Part shown: positions 40,386 to 51,789 of the stretch, in pieces
Numbering within the stretch: position 1 is the first letter of the stretch
Layout: every line of letters begins with the position of its first letter
Source: Eriocheir sinensis
Taxonomy: Eukaryota; Arthropoda; Malacostraca; Decapoda; Varunidae
Assembly: GCF_024679095.1 (NCBI RefSeq)
Contig: NC_066578.1
Span: forward strand, 605,101-669,100
DNA length: 64,000 bases
Direction: 5' to 3'
The notes under the pieces: generated by a model
Database searches by the model: none
The model's input: the letters and a program-made list of their open reading frames with translations, nothing else
What the model was told of the DNA's origin: nothing
Made by a program: the position numbers and the translations under genes

Positions 40386-40830
40386 AGCTACGGTTCAGCA
40401 CTGTCTGGATGTGAATGCAAGGAACTATAGATGGTCTGAGTCCCGCAGCAAAGTGTGCCAGATGTGTTGCATGGGTGTGGACGAGACTGTGCAGCATGTA
40501 GTGCTGGAATGTAAGAAGTATGACAGGGAGAGAACGAAGATGATGCATGTGTTTCTGAGTGAGATGGGACGTGGAGTGAATGGGAGGACTGGAAGGGAGT
40601 GGATGGTGCTGCTGCTGGGGCTCAGTGGTGAGACGAGTGGACGAGTGATTGAGGCAGTGAAAGAGCTCTTGGAGGGCCATGGCGTGCGAGATGTAGGGAA
40701 CGACATCCTGCCCCGAGAACAGACTTTCCGCATGTTTTGTTTTCTTTTCACAGGAGCTGCCGATACAAAGGACGCGGCACGCTCACATGAATTTAAATAT
40801 GGCGCGTACGATATATTTCCAATTGTTTAA
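40386..40830 (+). mobile_element. LINE ORF2 C-terminal domain (copy A)
   Basis: Reads LDVNARNYRWSESRSKVCQM, then CCMGVDETVQHVVLECKKYD and EWMVLLLGLSGETSGRVIEA. This has the C-x2-C ... H-x4-C knuckle found at the C-terminus of I/R1/Jockey-type LINE polyproteins. A second copy is at 50.7 kb. Only this tail is present; the RT is missing. Confidence 0.7.
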
Positions 40831-41189
40831 ATCAAACATATTGAAAAAAAAACATCGCAAGCGGAGAAAAAACGTAAGATTTTCAACTTACGCCGTAAGA
40901 CTTGAAAATCACCGAAATTACGTAAGACTTACGCAAAAAACGTAAGACTTGACAGTATGTGACAGTGGTATGCGAGTCAGGTGGGTACGTGAGCAGAGAG
41001 GATAAGGGAGGCGCTTCTTTGAGTGGAAGGTGACTGACAGGAACAGTGAGGGTCTAGAATGGGGTGTGAGAAAGTGGAAGAGAGGTCTGAGACCGTCTGA
41101 GAAGGTGGAAACCAAGGCAAGTATAGAGAAGGTATCGTCATACAGGCGGGAGGAAATCACTCGTTGGCAACTCCTATGGCCTTCACGCT

Positions 41190-41720
41190 TGGCCCCGCCC
41201 CATCCTCGTTGCCTGCCCAAACCGACGACTTCACACACCTCACTCCCACCCTGTTTCCTGACCCCAACATTCATTTTTACGAAAAACTGAGACCACCATC
41301 ATCTTCCTGAGAAAATTCTGCATCACACTAGCATAAAATTGTAACAATAGTGTAAAATTACACACACGAAAATCAGAGTTAAATGAAGTTTGGAATACAT
41401 ATTTTCTTGCACTTATTTCCCTTCAACTCCTTAGTACTCAGCTGGTTTTCGTCGCACCACATTTTTAAGCACAGATCCTAAATCTGCATGCTTTTCTGCT
41501 TCTGATGGTGTAGGGTACGCCCCGAGGTAAAAATATACATAGGGTCAAAATCGCCTCCGAACATAAGCCGGGCCGTGACGGCGTTCATTCGCATCGGCTT
41601 TGTTTACTCAAGTCAGACTCGCCGCTCACCTTAGGCCAAAGAGACTATATACGAAGAGATAGAGGTATGTAGTAATTCCTCGGGCGTGCGGAAGTAGCGC
41701 CATCTATTGCAGCCCACCAA
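41190..41720. repeat. Dispersed repeat, inverted partner of 49785-50345
   Basis: About 500 bp including GGCCCCGCCCCATCCTCGTT, CGTTCATTCGCATCGGCTTT and AAATCTGCATGCTTTTCTGC is found in reverse orientation near 50 kb with high similarity. No coding frame. It is probably a non-autonomous element of unknown type. Confidence 0.7.
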
Positions 41721-41925
41721 AAACGTCACTTTTCAGGGGTAGCTTAACTATTTTTGAGGTACCTGCCACCGCACCCTATCCAGCCTTCACTTATTTTTTT
41801 TCATTGTAAAATGATTTACTAATGGGGTAAAGAAAAATATATTTGTTCTTATGTTTTATTAGGTATTATCTACACTATATCAATTTGTTTTTTTAGGAAA
41901 AGTATGATGTTGAAAGCATTTGCTA

Positions 41926-42038
<113 letters not shown>

Positions 42039-42344
42039 CAAACATATCCAGTGCTTTAAATACAAGCAAAGCATACAACATTCTATGCATGCTAAATTAC
42101 TATAAGGCCTTTGCAACTGTGGTAACCCGGATGTCACACTGGTCCTGTGTCCCAGGGTAATGGGTTCCCTAACACCACAGGCTCATGGGGTAATGTTACA
42201 GAGATGAGCACCGAGGCCACGTGCTGCTACAGCGTATGCCCCCAGCCTTACCTTTACCTTTTGCAAAATGCTCTTAGCTGAGTAAAAATATCATACTAAC
42301 TGTACAAGTGCCAGATAATGGCAAGCATTGCATACTGTTTGACA

Positions 42345-43790
42345 AGGCAGAGAACAAAAGCTTCTAAGCATTACAACTGAAATAAACAATGGGAGACACT
42401 CAAAGCTTGTTAACTGAACATGACCCAATTTATAACAAGCAAAACCAACAATGGTGCGTTATATACAATGAAAACTGTATAAAAATGTTGCAAGGCACAT
42501 CAATATAAGAGCAAAGCATCATAAAACATGCTGAAATACATGATGGAGGACATCAAGAAGGTAACACATGAGTTGTCTTAAATGGAATGCAATAACTTGG
42601 TGGTCCTGGGAGACAGGCGAGCCTGGAGGTGAAAATGGGATGTAGGACACGGTATGATCTCACAAGCTCTGACCTTGGTGTCAGGGTCATGAAGATATTA
42701 AGCTCAGTAGACACAACTATGCAGCGGAGGCACATATGATAAAAGCAAATGAGACAAAATAAGGCAACTCATAGAGTAAGAAAATATCAGGAAAGTTATG
42801 CTGCAGTATGTGACACACCAAATTACAGGGCAGAGAGTGATATGTATTTCATAGGCTACATCAGTAAACATGTAGCATTTATTGCAGGAAGCACACATTA
42901 AAGTTGGATGTAATAAAATATATGTTTTATGCACACATTAAAGTTGGATGTAATAAAATATGTTTTAGCACACATTAAAGTTGGATGTAATAAAATCATT
43001 TGATATGAAACTCCTTGAACTGGCCAACCAAACAAACCACACTCGGCCCCCCCCCCCCCCAAAGCATTATTTTTCACAAGGTTTATGAGGCATTAGTCAA
43101 GAATATCAACTGCCATTACATTTTGTAAATCATACCTATGTGATTATGTATATCATATAAAGCAGAAAAAAATTTGCAAGCTGTAATACAAACAAGATTA
43201 CTCCTGGAAGCCACATTAATGATGCCAGACATGTGATGATAGACACTTAGTGTGATGAAATTACATGCTGTACTTCACATTATGAAACCAAGCCAAGTGT
43301 CACTGCAGGACATATTAGGTAAGACAGACACCAAAAGCTTGCTACCTGAACAAGATTAAACATAACAGGCAAAATCCACAATAAAGCATTGCATACTGTT
43401 GGGTAGGGAAGAGAACAAATGCTTCCAAGCATTACACCTGAAATAAACAATGGCAGATATTCAAAGCTTGTGAACTGAACAAGATCTGATTTATAATAGG
43501 CAAAACCAACAATGGTGCATTACATGCGATATCTGGCAGTGGATTCCTTGCATTACAATTGGAAAGTGGCAGACACCTAAAGCTTGTTAACTGAACAAGA
43601 TCTGATTTATAACAGGCAAAACCAACAATGGTGCATTACGTGTGATATCTAGCAGGGAAGATAAATGATTCCTTGCATTACAACTGGAAAGTGGCAGACA
43701 CCCAAAGCTTGTTAATTGAACAAGATATGATTTATAACAAGCAAGCCCAACAATGGTGCATAATTTGCAATATTTGGCAAAGTATATGGA
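42345..43790. repeat. Diverged 116-130-bp tandem repeat and satellites
   Basis: AAAGCTTGTTAACTGAACAA, GATTTATAACAGGCAAAACC and ACAATGGTGCATTA recur near 42401, 43333, 43463, 43579 and 43704. A separate three-copy 40-bp repeat (CACACATTAAAGTTGGATGT, then AATAAAAT) lies at 42893-42995. No gene is seen. Confidence 0.75.
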
Positions 43791-44089
43791 AAAAAATTCT
43801 TGGCGTAACAAGAGTAATACTAAATAATGGCAAATCCCACGAAGTTTCTCTTCTTTTGACAAAGCCTGTGCTCTTTGCTGCAGGGCTGTCAGAGTCTGTT
43901 TGCTCCAGCCAACATGTACTGAAATACCCCTGAGTCATGAGTGAAGTGTTGAAACTGAAGACAAGTGAAATACTGTGCTTATAAATCTATTAGCATTTGG
44001 ACTTTGATAGTATAACGCCAGAGCAAACCTCCTCTCTTGTAACCCATATCTCTTGACAGATATAATATCAAGATCTACAAGCACCCATT

Positions 44090-44455
44090 TTTTTTTTTTT
44101 TTCGTCGTTGCCTGTTGCGCCGGTAGGCATCTTCCTGGTGAGGCCTGATGGTCGGCCCAAGGCTTCTCCCAGGTGGGGCCTGATGGTCGGCCCAGCCCGT
44201 TCTGGCGCAGGCGAGTGTTTATAGTGGCGCCATCTTGCATTGGCTCATGCTGCCCCCCGGAACTCGTTCTTGATTCGCTTGGACGGGTTCCTCTAGAGTC
44301 CGGGTTGATGGGTGGTCTTCAGGACAGCATGTGGGTAGTTTTAAGCCACTCGGCGGTGACTGAAAAATCCGAGTGGTAGCGTGGGGATTCGAACCCGCGT
44401 CGTCCATCACGCGGTGAATGTGAGCCCAGTACGCTACCATTTCGGCCACCGCCTA
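44090..44455 (-). mobile_element. tRNA-derived SINE, near full length
   Basis: Read on minus. The head is GGCGGTGGCCGAAATGGTAG, with an A-box at TGGCCGAAATGGTAGCGT and a B-box GGTTCGAATCC. The body is TCACCGCCGAGTGGCTTAAA, GACCACCCATCAACCCGGAC and GGCGCCACTATAAACACTCG. A GGGCCGACCATCAGGCC-type repeat and a poly(A) of about 15 follow. It is the best copy of the family here and defines the others. Confidence 0.85.
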
Positions 44456-44584
44456 CCCCATATATCATTTATACCATATATATCTTTGATGTTCAGTCCA
44501 TACTAAAACATTTGTCAATGTGTTGCCACACTAAAAATATAAAAATTCCCTGTTTCTGCAATGTTAGTCATACCTAAGCCCTGC

Positions 44585-44762
44585 TAAACCATCCAAGTGA
44601 ATCAAGAATGAGTTCTGGGCGGCAGCATGAGCCAATACTAAATGGCACCACTATAAAAAAAAAAGCCTGCATCATGACGGGCCTGGGCCGACCGCCAGGC
44701 GCCTGAAGAAAACCTACCGGCGCTATAGGCAGGTGGGAAAAAAAAAAAAAAAAAAAAAAAAG
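44585..44762 (+). mobile_element. SINE, 5'-truncated
   Basis: Starts within the body (CAAGTGAATCAAGAATGAGT) and runs through GGCACCACTATAA, GACGGGCCTGGGCCGACCGC and CCTACCGGCGCTATAGGCAG to an A run of about 23. Same family as the minus-strand copy 130 bp away, opposite orientation. Confidence 0.8.
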
Positions 44763-45879
44763 GATCACATCAGAAGAATGGACAAAGGTTTGTTAGTGGC
44801 ACTTCAAGGTTATGCTACCTCTTCAAAGATTGGCCAGTCATGGTTTAAAATGGAACAGGATAAACAAGAAACAGGTAGATATCTGTGGACACTACTGTTA
44901 CTATCAAATGCCAGCCTATGGCAAAATTTGAACCTATGCTACCAAAAACATAAGACCCATATGCTGATCACTCGACTAATCATAACGGTACTACACCCAT
45001 AGAAACATAATAAAGAGTTTAAATATATCATTCAAAATTTCAACCTTTTTACATACTTTTATTTTTGAGATATGAAGCCTACTGGTGTAACAGTTGAATA
45101 TTGAACTCAATTTGTATGCAGAGATGTGAAGTATGTTATTAAGCTGTAATGTTTCCAACACATTAGTTGTGATTAAAGCAACACGGAATAGTAACTAAAG
45201 AGGATAAATTATCACTGAGAACAAGAGGTTCCTTACTATATTGTGGTGAGCTTGATGGCCGAGTCAAGTTTCCTCCAACCCCATCAAATTCACACCTGTT
45301 GAGAGGCAATTTTTTAATCAAAGTGAAAAATGGATGCAAATGGTCACTAAAACAAGTTATTATACTTGGTGTCACAAATTTGGGCAAAGAATTTAGGGAA
45401 GGACTCCCGGACTTGGCGTCACTGATGAGGTAAATGATCTCGTGCACTCATTGGGCTATAATATATACATTGTTATAATGTGTATTATTGTCTTGTTACT
45501 ATATATTACCTACTGATAATGGAAATACATGTCAGGATTAATCATCAAATACAAGGAAAAAAGAATCATGTATGGAAATTGTGAACTTTTAAGTTCATGT
45601 AACAAACAAAGTTTATTATACACAAAAAGGTTGGATACTTCAGATGTAAAAGATTTTTGGATATAACATCACCCCCTTCCTCCATATTGGTTCTTTAAAG
45701 CAAGGGTTGACTACAGCTGATTATTATTTGTGGCAGGTTACATGACACTTTTTTTAGTGCAAACCATCTGGAAATCAATGATCATTATAAGGAATACTTC
45801 TCACGAGTAGCTACTAAAACTTGACAACCTAGAAGGATGCACCATCAGACTGTAAAGGATAGATATATTATAAGACATA

Positions 45880-46139
45880 GCTACATTGGTGGATCCAAAG
45901 GGGGGCCCAGGCCCCCCCAATGTTCCTGAGTGATACAGGAAAACTAGCTCAAAAGCACGCTGCGGCTAAAACAATGCTTTGGCACAAAGTCCTGGCTGTT
46001 ATACCCATTGATTTAGGTCACTTCACCAGTTTTTCAAGACCAGGACTGCCTAGAATGGCTAATCGGTAACGCTAATGCTCCTTCCACCCGCAAAAAGTCT
46101 GACGTCCTCCCAAAAACTCATTTCCTGGATCTACACCCA
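45880..46139. mobile_element. Small hAT-like MITE with 8-bp duplication
   Basis: AAGACATA occurs on both sides (45872-45879, 46140-46147). Ends GCTACATTGGTGGATCC and, reverse-complemented, GGGTGTAGATCC are only weakly inverted. G/C-rich tracts lie inside the left end as in hAT MITEs here. It is non-coding. Confidence 0.45.
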
Positions 46140-46464
46140 AAGACATACCGTAACATGGTTCAGTGATCATGGACAAAAAAAAAAGTTAAGACAATCAATA
46201 TCCAATCATTTCAGGATACATAAATCAGCATCCATATGAAGGAATTCTACAACTTAAAAGTGATGTTGAGCAGGGCATGTGTCAAGTGACTTGCACAGTC
46301 TATTTTGTGAAGTCATAATTAGATTAATATCACAACAATCAACAAACACCAGATGAAGTATTCATACCAAAATCAGTACATGGAGCTGGTGCACTGCAAT
46401 GGGAAGCACATTCCTGCAGCTCACCAAGAGGGTTGAATGCTGCCATGTACTTCAGGGGGGGTGG

Positions 46465-46550
46465 CTAAATGTCTTCACCCTTGGCCTCTTTCTTGGCCTC
46501 TCCCCCTTCAGCTGCCACATTCTCTTGGATGATATCGGACGTGTTCGGAT
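46465..46550 (-). CDS. Candidate terminal exon of an unknown gene
   Basis: After a minus-strand acceptor (CACATCCCAACAG) the frame entered with one base carried over reads PNTSDIIQENVAAEGGEAKK, then EAKGEDI and TAG. The acidic/Lys tail looks protein-like and differs from surrounding AT-rich DNA. No partner exon with matching phase is certain. It could be chance. Confidence 0.3.
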
Positions 46551-47539
46551 CTGTTGGGATGTGGTTGTGTTAGATGTGGAATAACATACGACAGTGGAAC
46601 ATGGAAGGAAAGAGTATGTCTACACGGTAAAATACAGAGATGAGGATTGCACTGCATTAGTTGAGTGATTACAAGATGTAAATTGAAATTCTTTGGATAC
46701 TGAAAGGATGTATGGGGACAACTGGGTGAGAAGAGAGAGAGATGCAGATTTTTGTTATATAGCTAGATACACCAATGAAGACTTAGGACATACACATTCA
46801 GAAAGACCACAATTTTGGCTGCTAGACAGAAAAACACTAGATGTCAAAGTGCCAGGACATTGAAGGAAGTAATAATAAGAAAAGCAATAATAATTAATGA
46901 GTATAAATATATTTCTGATATTTTTGTTTATCTTAATGCTAGTATTGAAATTTTCAAACACTAAGAATATAATAAATAAATATTGATAAATTAATTAAAA
47001 TAAATACATTAATTGTACTAATACTACCACTAACAATATTAACAGCACTGCACCTAATAGACTGAGCAATAAACTGAGTCTGATATGTAACCATAATTAA
47101 ACTGTCTCTGTCTGAGTGTTATGTGAAGCTTGCTCCATGCACCATGATAGGAATGGCATAGATGCATGCAGGTTGCTGAGATGCTTACAGTCACCAGCCA
47201 CTTGTAGATATGGCACCAAAATGTGTTGGAAGCATTGGCGGCCAACTTCCATTTATTTAACTACTATTTTCTTTAAACAAAGGAGACAGCTCAAGAGCAA
47301 CAAAGCGTACTAGAAAAAAAAGCCCCACTACTCACCACTCCCAAACAGACAAAAGTAGAGTCTTGATACACTCTTCTTGAAGGTCAAATTATAGGCAGGA
47401 GGAAATGCGGACAATGGAAGGCTGTTCCAGTTTATCAGTGTAAGGGATGAAAGAGCGAAGATGCTGGTCAACTTTTGCATAAGATGTTTGGCAAGATAGA
47501 ACATGCAGTAATTGACTTAAATTATAAAAGTATAGATTT

Positions 47540-47750
47540 AGGAGGGAAATGGGCAGGCATTGGTTTAATAATAGGGTGGTGGGGGAATGGAATAGATTCC
47601 GCAATCACATAGTGAGTGCAGGGACGACAGCTTGTTTTAAGAGTAGACTGGATAGCTACGTGGACGAGGCTGACAGGTGGTAATGGGGAGGAATCTGGAG
47701 CTGCCGTGTGTAGGCCATTCGGCCTCTTGCCGCGGGAGGGGAGGCATGCA
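47540..47750 (+). mobile_element. CR1-like LINE 3' end
   Basis: Reads RVVGEWNRFRNHIVSAGTTA, then CFKSRLDSYVDEADRW. This is the WN...FK.RLD end of CR1-type ORF2. A short UTR with TGTAGGCCATTCGGCCTCTT follows. Confidence 0.7.
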
Positions 47751-47830
47751 GTTAGCACGTTCAGAACAACTGTCAGCGTGAAAATGATTAGAATTTCCAC
47801 ATTATCATTATTTATATATATGTCACTTAC

Positions 47831-47904
47831 CCCGGCTGGCATCCTTCCGTAATAAATGTAGCTTCACACCAGGCTGTGTCCTCTTTATCACCACAAAGGG
47901 ACAT
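47831..47904 (-). CDS. Candidate first coding exon of an unknown gene
   Basis: On minus, a GC-rich leader (GCCGCGGCCGCCACGTTTAC) precedes ATG. The frame reads MSLCGDKEDTAWCEATFITE, then GCQP, and stops with two bases over at a consensus donor GTAAGTG. No signal peptide. A hAT element is inserted about 50 bp upstream. An exon candidate at 45237-45295 (CEFDGVGGNLTRPSSSPQY) is phase-compatible but unproven. Confidence 0.35.
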
Positions 47905-47953
47905 GATTTGAGGCTTCGGCTGGTAAACGTGGCGGCCGCGGCGGTGTTATGAT

Positions 47954-49183
47954 CAGTGTTGCCAGATTTTCCTAATGAAAAGTAACGGAAGCACTCTTAA
48001 AAAGTAGCGGATTTGACCACAAGGTAGCCCAATACAAAAAAAAAAAAAAAAAAACTACCACCTATTACACTTTACATACTATATTTTGGTACTTACCATT
48101 ATCCGTTTACATATCCTTCCATGGGGTTGGGGGGGGAGGGGAATGGAGTACGTCCTCTTTCACGATGCTAAATTTTTTCCTTAAGTTTACTCTAGCTTGG
48201 TTTTTATCTATAAATTATTTCCATCCTTATCTAAATTTAACAAAAATATTTTTCTTCTTAACAAAACTTAATTATTCTTTTTGCCTTAAAAAAGGTTTTT
48301 CCTTTCACTTCCTCTGCATCACTTTTTAAAGATTTGCATTACCTAGTATGTCATTTTCTTCCTCTGTATTGTCTAATTCTTGTTTATATATTGAAGAGTC
48401 ATACTTCAGCATGCTCTGTGGTGGCTCAAATGATGAGCAACATATTCCTTTTTGGTTTTTGCTGAAGACTTGTCTTTATTCTTAACAATGATGTTAGTAG
48501 TTCCAAGCCCATCTTGTTTCTCAGTTTTGTTTTTACGGACGTAACCTTTGAAAATACTCTCTCAACTAAAGCATTACTGATGGGAAGGCTGTATGCCTTT
48601 AATGCAAAGAGTGCTAGGTCTTTTAGTACACTCTCGCCACCTGCATTTTTTACTGTGATTGCTTTGGTCCAAAACAGACATCCAGCTGTTGGTACGTACA
48701 TCGCCTCCAAATATGCTTCTCCAGTCGAGGGTCAATATCTGACGCCACTGGCTCTCAATTTCACCTAGCTTAGACTCATCAGCTAGACCAAGTGGCAACT
48801 CTGAGAATGGGGGTCGTGTGTGACTTAGACAAACAGTCGGTGATAGATTTTTTACTTTTTTCAGTGTGTCAAAATGTTCTGGTATACGAGCAAGAAGCTC
48901 CTTACATGCTCTGATTAGAAATTTGTGGCATCTTGACTTTATGTTGAGCAAGACGTCCTCTGAGACTGAGCTGGATGCTTTCTTTTTAGCCAAAAGGACA
49001 GAAAATTCATTATTATTGTTAACATTTAGAAAATTACAAAAGTAGCCCAATAATGTCATCATGTAGCCCAAACATATCATGAAGTAGCCCAAAAAGTCGC
49101 AAGTAGCGGATTATGAATTTAAGTAGCACATACCCTTCAAAAGTAGCTCAATCCGCTACTTTTCGCCCAATCTGGCAACACTG
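47954..49183 (-). mobile_element. hAT transposon, 1.2 kb, perfect 8-bp duplication
   Basis: GTTATGAT flanks both sides (47946-47953 and 49184-49191). The 14-bp ends CAGTGTTGCCAGAT are perfectly inverted. Subterminal repeats of GTAGCGGAT/AAGTAGC occur at both ends. It codes for decayed transposase on minus. The perfect duplication and ends suggest a fairly recent insertion, although the gene is broken. Confidence 0.92.
48426..49092 (-). pseudogene. hAT transposase remnant
   Basis: Two overlapping minus frames, joined by a frameshift near 48700. The first has NIKSRCHKFLIRACKELLAR and a helical stretch ending near LDWRSIFGG. The second has VLKDLALFALKAYSLPISNA, then LVERVFSKVTSVKTKLRNKM, the hATC dimerisation motif, and ends at a stop. 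The first catalytic region and BED finger are missing. Confidence 0.8.
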
Positions 49184-49784
49184 GTTATGATTTTTGAACG
49201 AGGCAGCGTTGCAATCAGAGCAGAGAAAGATATTGCTGCGAATAGCGGTATAATAAACAGTATAAGTTAGACCGAGATAATTATATTCACCCACTCTTTC
49301 CCCCTACAAACCAATGACTCAATGTATATATATCATCATTACTGATGGAAGTCAGCGTGCGTGCTAAAACAATGAGTCTGGAAGAAAAAACATGATCACA
49401 TAGTTTTAAAGAACGGCAGTAGGGCTACAATTCCTTGGTTCATTCCAGTATATATACAGAAAGGTTAAACACATAAAACACATCTAACCACACACACAGA
49501 GAAAGTAATATAATTGTGGTATAATAATATAACAATAATAGCATTACTCATGACACGCAGTCAGGCTATATCTACCTAGTAAATATATACAGTATATATA
49601 GTTCCTACTGTTCATTTTAATATTTATCTACCTTTATTTTTTTTATTTAAAATGGGAAGGAACCAGACTGAAGAAAAAAAGTAGCAACATTTGCTGCTTG
49701 ATCCCATGTAGCAACACTGCTGATCGGTTCTAGGGGTTGGGGGTGGGTGTCTGGTTGGGGGGAGGCGCCTGAATGTAAACAAAG

Positions 49785-50345
49785 CTGCTCCTGCGCCATC
49801 TGTTGCAACCGACATACACCAACACCCGCCCACGGTCTCCCATAGAGGCCCCCTCTCCTGTTCTATAGTCTCCTTGCCTTAGGCCGTGGCCTTGGGGCTG
49901 TGCGTGAGCGGCGAGTCTGACTTGAGTAAACAAATGCCGATGCGCATGAACGCTATCACGGCGCGGCTTATGTTCAGAGGCGATTTTGACCCTATGCATA
50001 TTTTTACCTCGGGACGTACCACATATCATCAGAAGCAGAAAAGCATGCAGATTTAGGATCTGTGCTTAAAAAAGTGATGTGACGAAAACCAGCTGAGTAC
50101 TAAGGAGTTGAAGGGAAATAAGTGCAAGAAAATGTTTACTCTATAGTTTACTTAACTCTGATTTTCGTATGTGTAATTTTACATTATGGTTACAATTTTA
50201 TTTTAGTGTGATGCAGAATTTTCTCAGGAAGATGATGGTGGTCTCAGTTTTTCGTAAAAATGAATGTTGGGGTCAGGAAACAGGGTGAGAGTGAGGTGTG
50301 TGAAGTCGTCGGTTTGGGCAGACAACGAGGATGGGGCGGGGCTTA
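49785..50345. repeat. Dispersed repeat, inverted partner of 41190-41720
   Basis: Contains GCGCCATCTGTTGCAACC, AAAGCATGCAGATTTAGGAT and GACAACGAGGATGGGGCGGG. These are the reverse complement of the 41-kb copy, with one extra segment (TCTCCCATAGAGGCCCCCTC). Confidence 0.7.
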
Positions 50346-50599
50346 ATTAGGCTCGAGGAAGGGGCGGAGCTTATCGAGACGCCAGCCAATCATCATCCAG
50401 GATGAGATGCCGTGAACATTTCTATTTATATTTTTTATTCACCGACAATTGCTTCATAGGGTATATAACAAAAAAGCCAAATCTTATTTTATTTTATTGT
50501 AGTAGTTTATAACATCAAAAACATACGAGAGGTCCTAATAAAAAAGCTCATTTCAAAATTTGGTTCTTCACGTTCTATGAGAGTGACGATACCTCTATA

Positions 50600-51195
50600 C
50601 TTGCCTTGAGTGGAAACATGCGATGGAGCGATAGATCACTTTGGAGTGGAACAAGGAAAAGGAAGCCCCGCAGTGTGTCAGCTGGTATGATGGAAGCCTG
50701 GGTGGTGATCTTCTCTTCCAAGCTCGAGCGCAGTGTATGAATGTGAATGCAAGAAACTACAGGTGGCCTGAGTCCCGCAGCAAAGTGTGTCAGATGTGTG
50801 ACAGGGGTGTGGATGAAACTGTCGTGCATGTGATACTGGTGTGCGGGAGGTACCGGAGAGAAAGGACGGAGATAATGAGGGTGGCACTGAGTGAGATGGG
50901 CTGGGATGTGAATGGGAGGATTGCAAGGACAGAGAGGGAATGGATGCTGCTGCTGCTGGGACTGAGTGATGAAGCAAATGATAGAATTATAGAAGCCATG
51001 AAGAGTTTTCTGGAAAAGATGTGGTGTGCAAGAAATAGGGAATTGGAAGATTTGTAATGGATACTGCTTGTGTTGTTTTATTTTTACAGGTTGTGCCGAT
51101 ACGAAGGCCTGACTCTCCAACGATCTTGATGTCACAGGTGGCTCGGGATTTCTCCCCAGCCAGGCCTTTATATCGGCACCTGTACAGCAAGAGCA
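50600..51195 (+). mobile_element. LINE ORF2 C-terminal domain and 3' UTR (copy B)
   Basis: Reads MNVNARNYRWPESRSKVCQM, then CDRGVDETVVHVILVCGRYR and EWMLLLLGLSDEANDRIIEA, ending LEKMWCARNRELEDL and TAA. The knuckle Cys/His are intact. Frame breaks lie upstream. The 3' UTR contains a long inverted repeat (TACAGGTTGTGCCGATACGA paired with TATATCGGCACCTGTA). Confidence 0.75.
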
Positions 51196-51344
51196 AGAGC
51201 AAGAGGTAAACAAACACACGCCTCGGCGGCTGGTGGTGAGTGCGTGGCTTAACCAGTCCCCAAGCGGCCCAAAACAACAACAACAACAACTAGTCCCCTA
51301 TAACACTGAACAACAAGAAGAGTGGTGGGCGGCCCGCTGCACGC

Positions 51345-51735
51345 CAGGCCAGTGACTGAAGGCGTGAACACTAGCGTGGTGAGTAAGCTGGTGGTGAGTG
51401 GTGGGCGGGACGCTGCAGCCCAGGCTAGTGTGTGCCGGTGACTCAAGGCGTGAACACTAGCGTGGTGAGTAAGCTGGTGGTGAGTGGTGGGCGGGACGCT
51501 GCAGCCTGCACCCCAGGCCAGTGTGTGCCGGTGACTCAAGGCATGAACACTAGCGTGGTGAGTAAGCTGGTGGTGAGTGGTGGGCGGGACGCTGCAGCCC
51601 AGGCCAGTGTGTGCCGGTGACTCAAGGCGTGAACACTAGCGTGGTGAGTAAGCTGGTGGTGAGTGGTGGGCGGGACGCTGCAGCCTGCACCCCAGGCCAG
51701 TGTGTGCCGGTGACTCAAGGCGTGAACACGGCGGC
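51345..51735. repeat. GC-rich tandem repeat upstream of TFB1M, 87-93 bp x ~4.5
   Basis: Unit contains GGCGTGAACACTAGCGTGGT, GAGTAAGCTGGTGGTGAGTG, GTGGGCGGGACGCTGCAGCC and CCAGGCCAGTGTGTGCCGGT. Copies begin near 51345, 51437, 51530, 51617 and 51710, the last partial. Every full copy bears a GTGAGTAAG splice-donor-like motif and a GGGCGGG box. It lies within 60 bp of the TFB1M start codon, so it forms the 5' UTR or promoter region. Confidence 0.9.
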
Positions 51736-51789
51736 CACACGGCGCGGTGACTGAGTAAGCTGAGCTCCACCCCGAGTGTGTGGCCTGCC

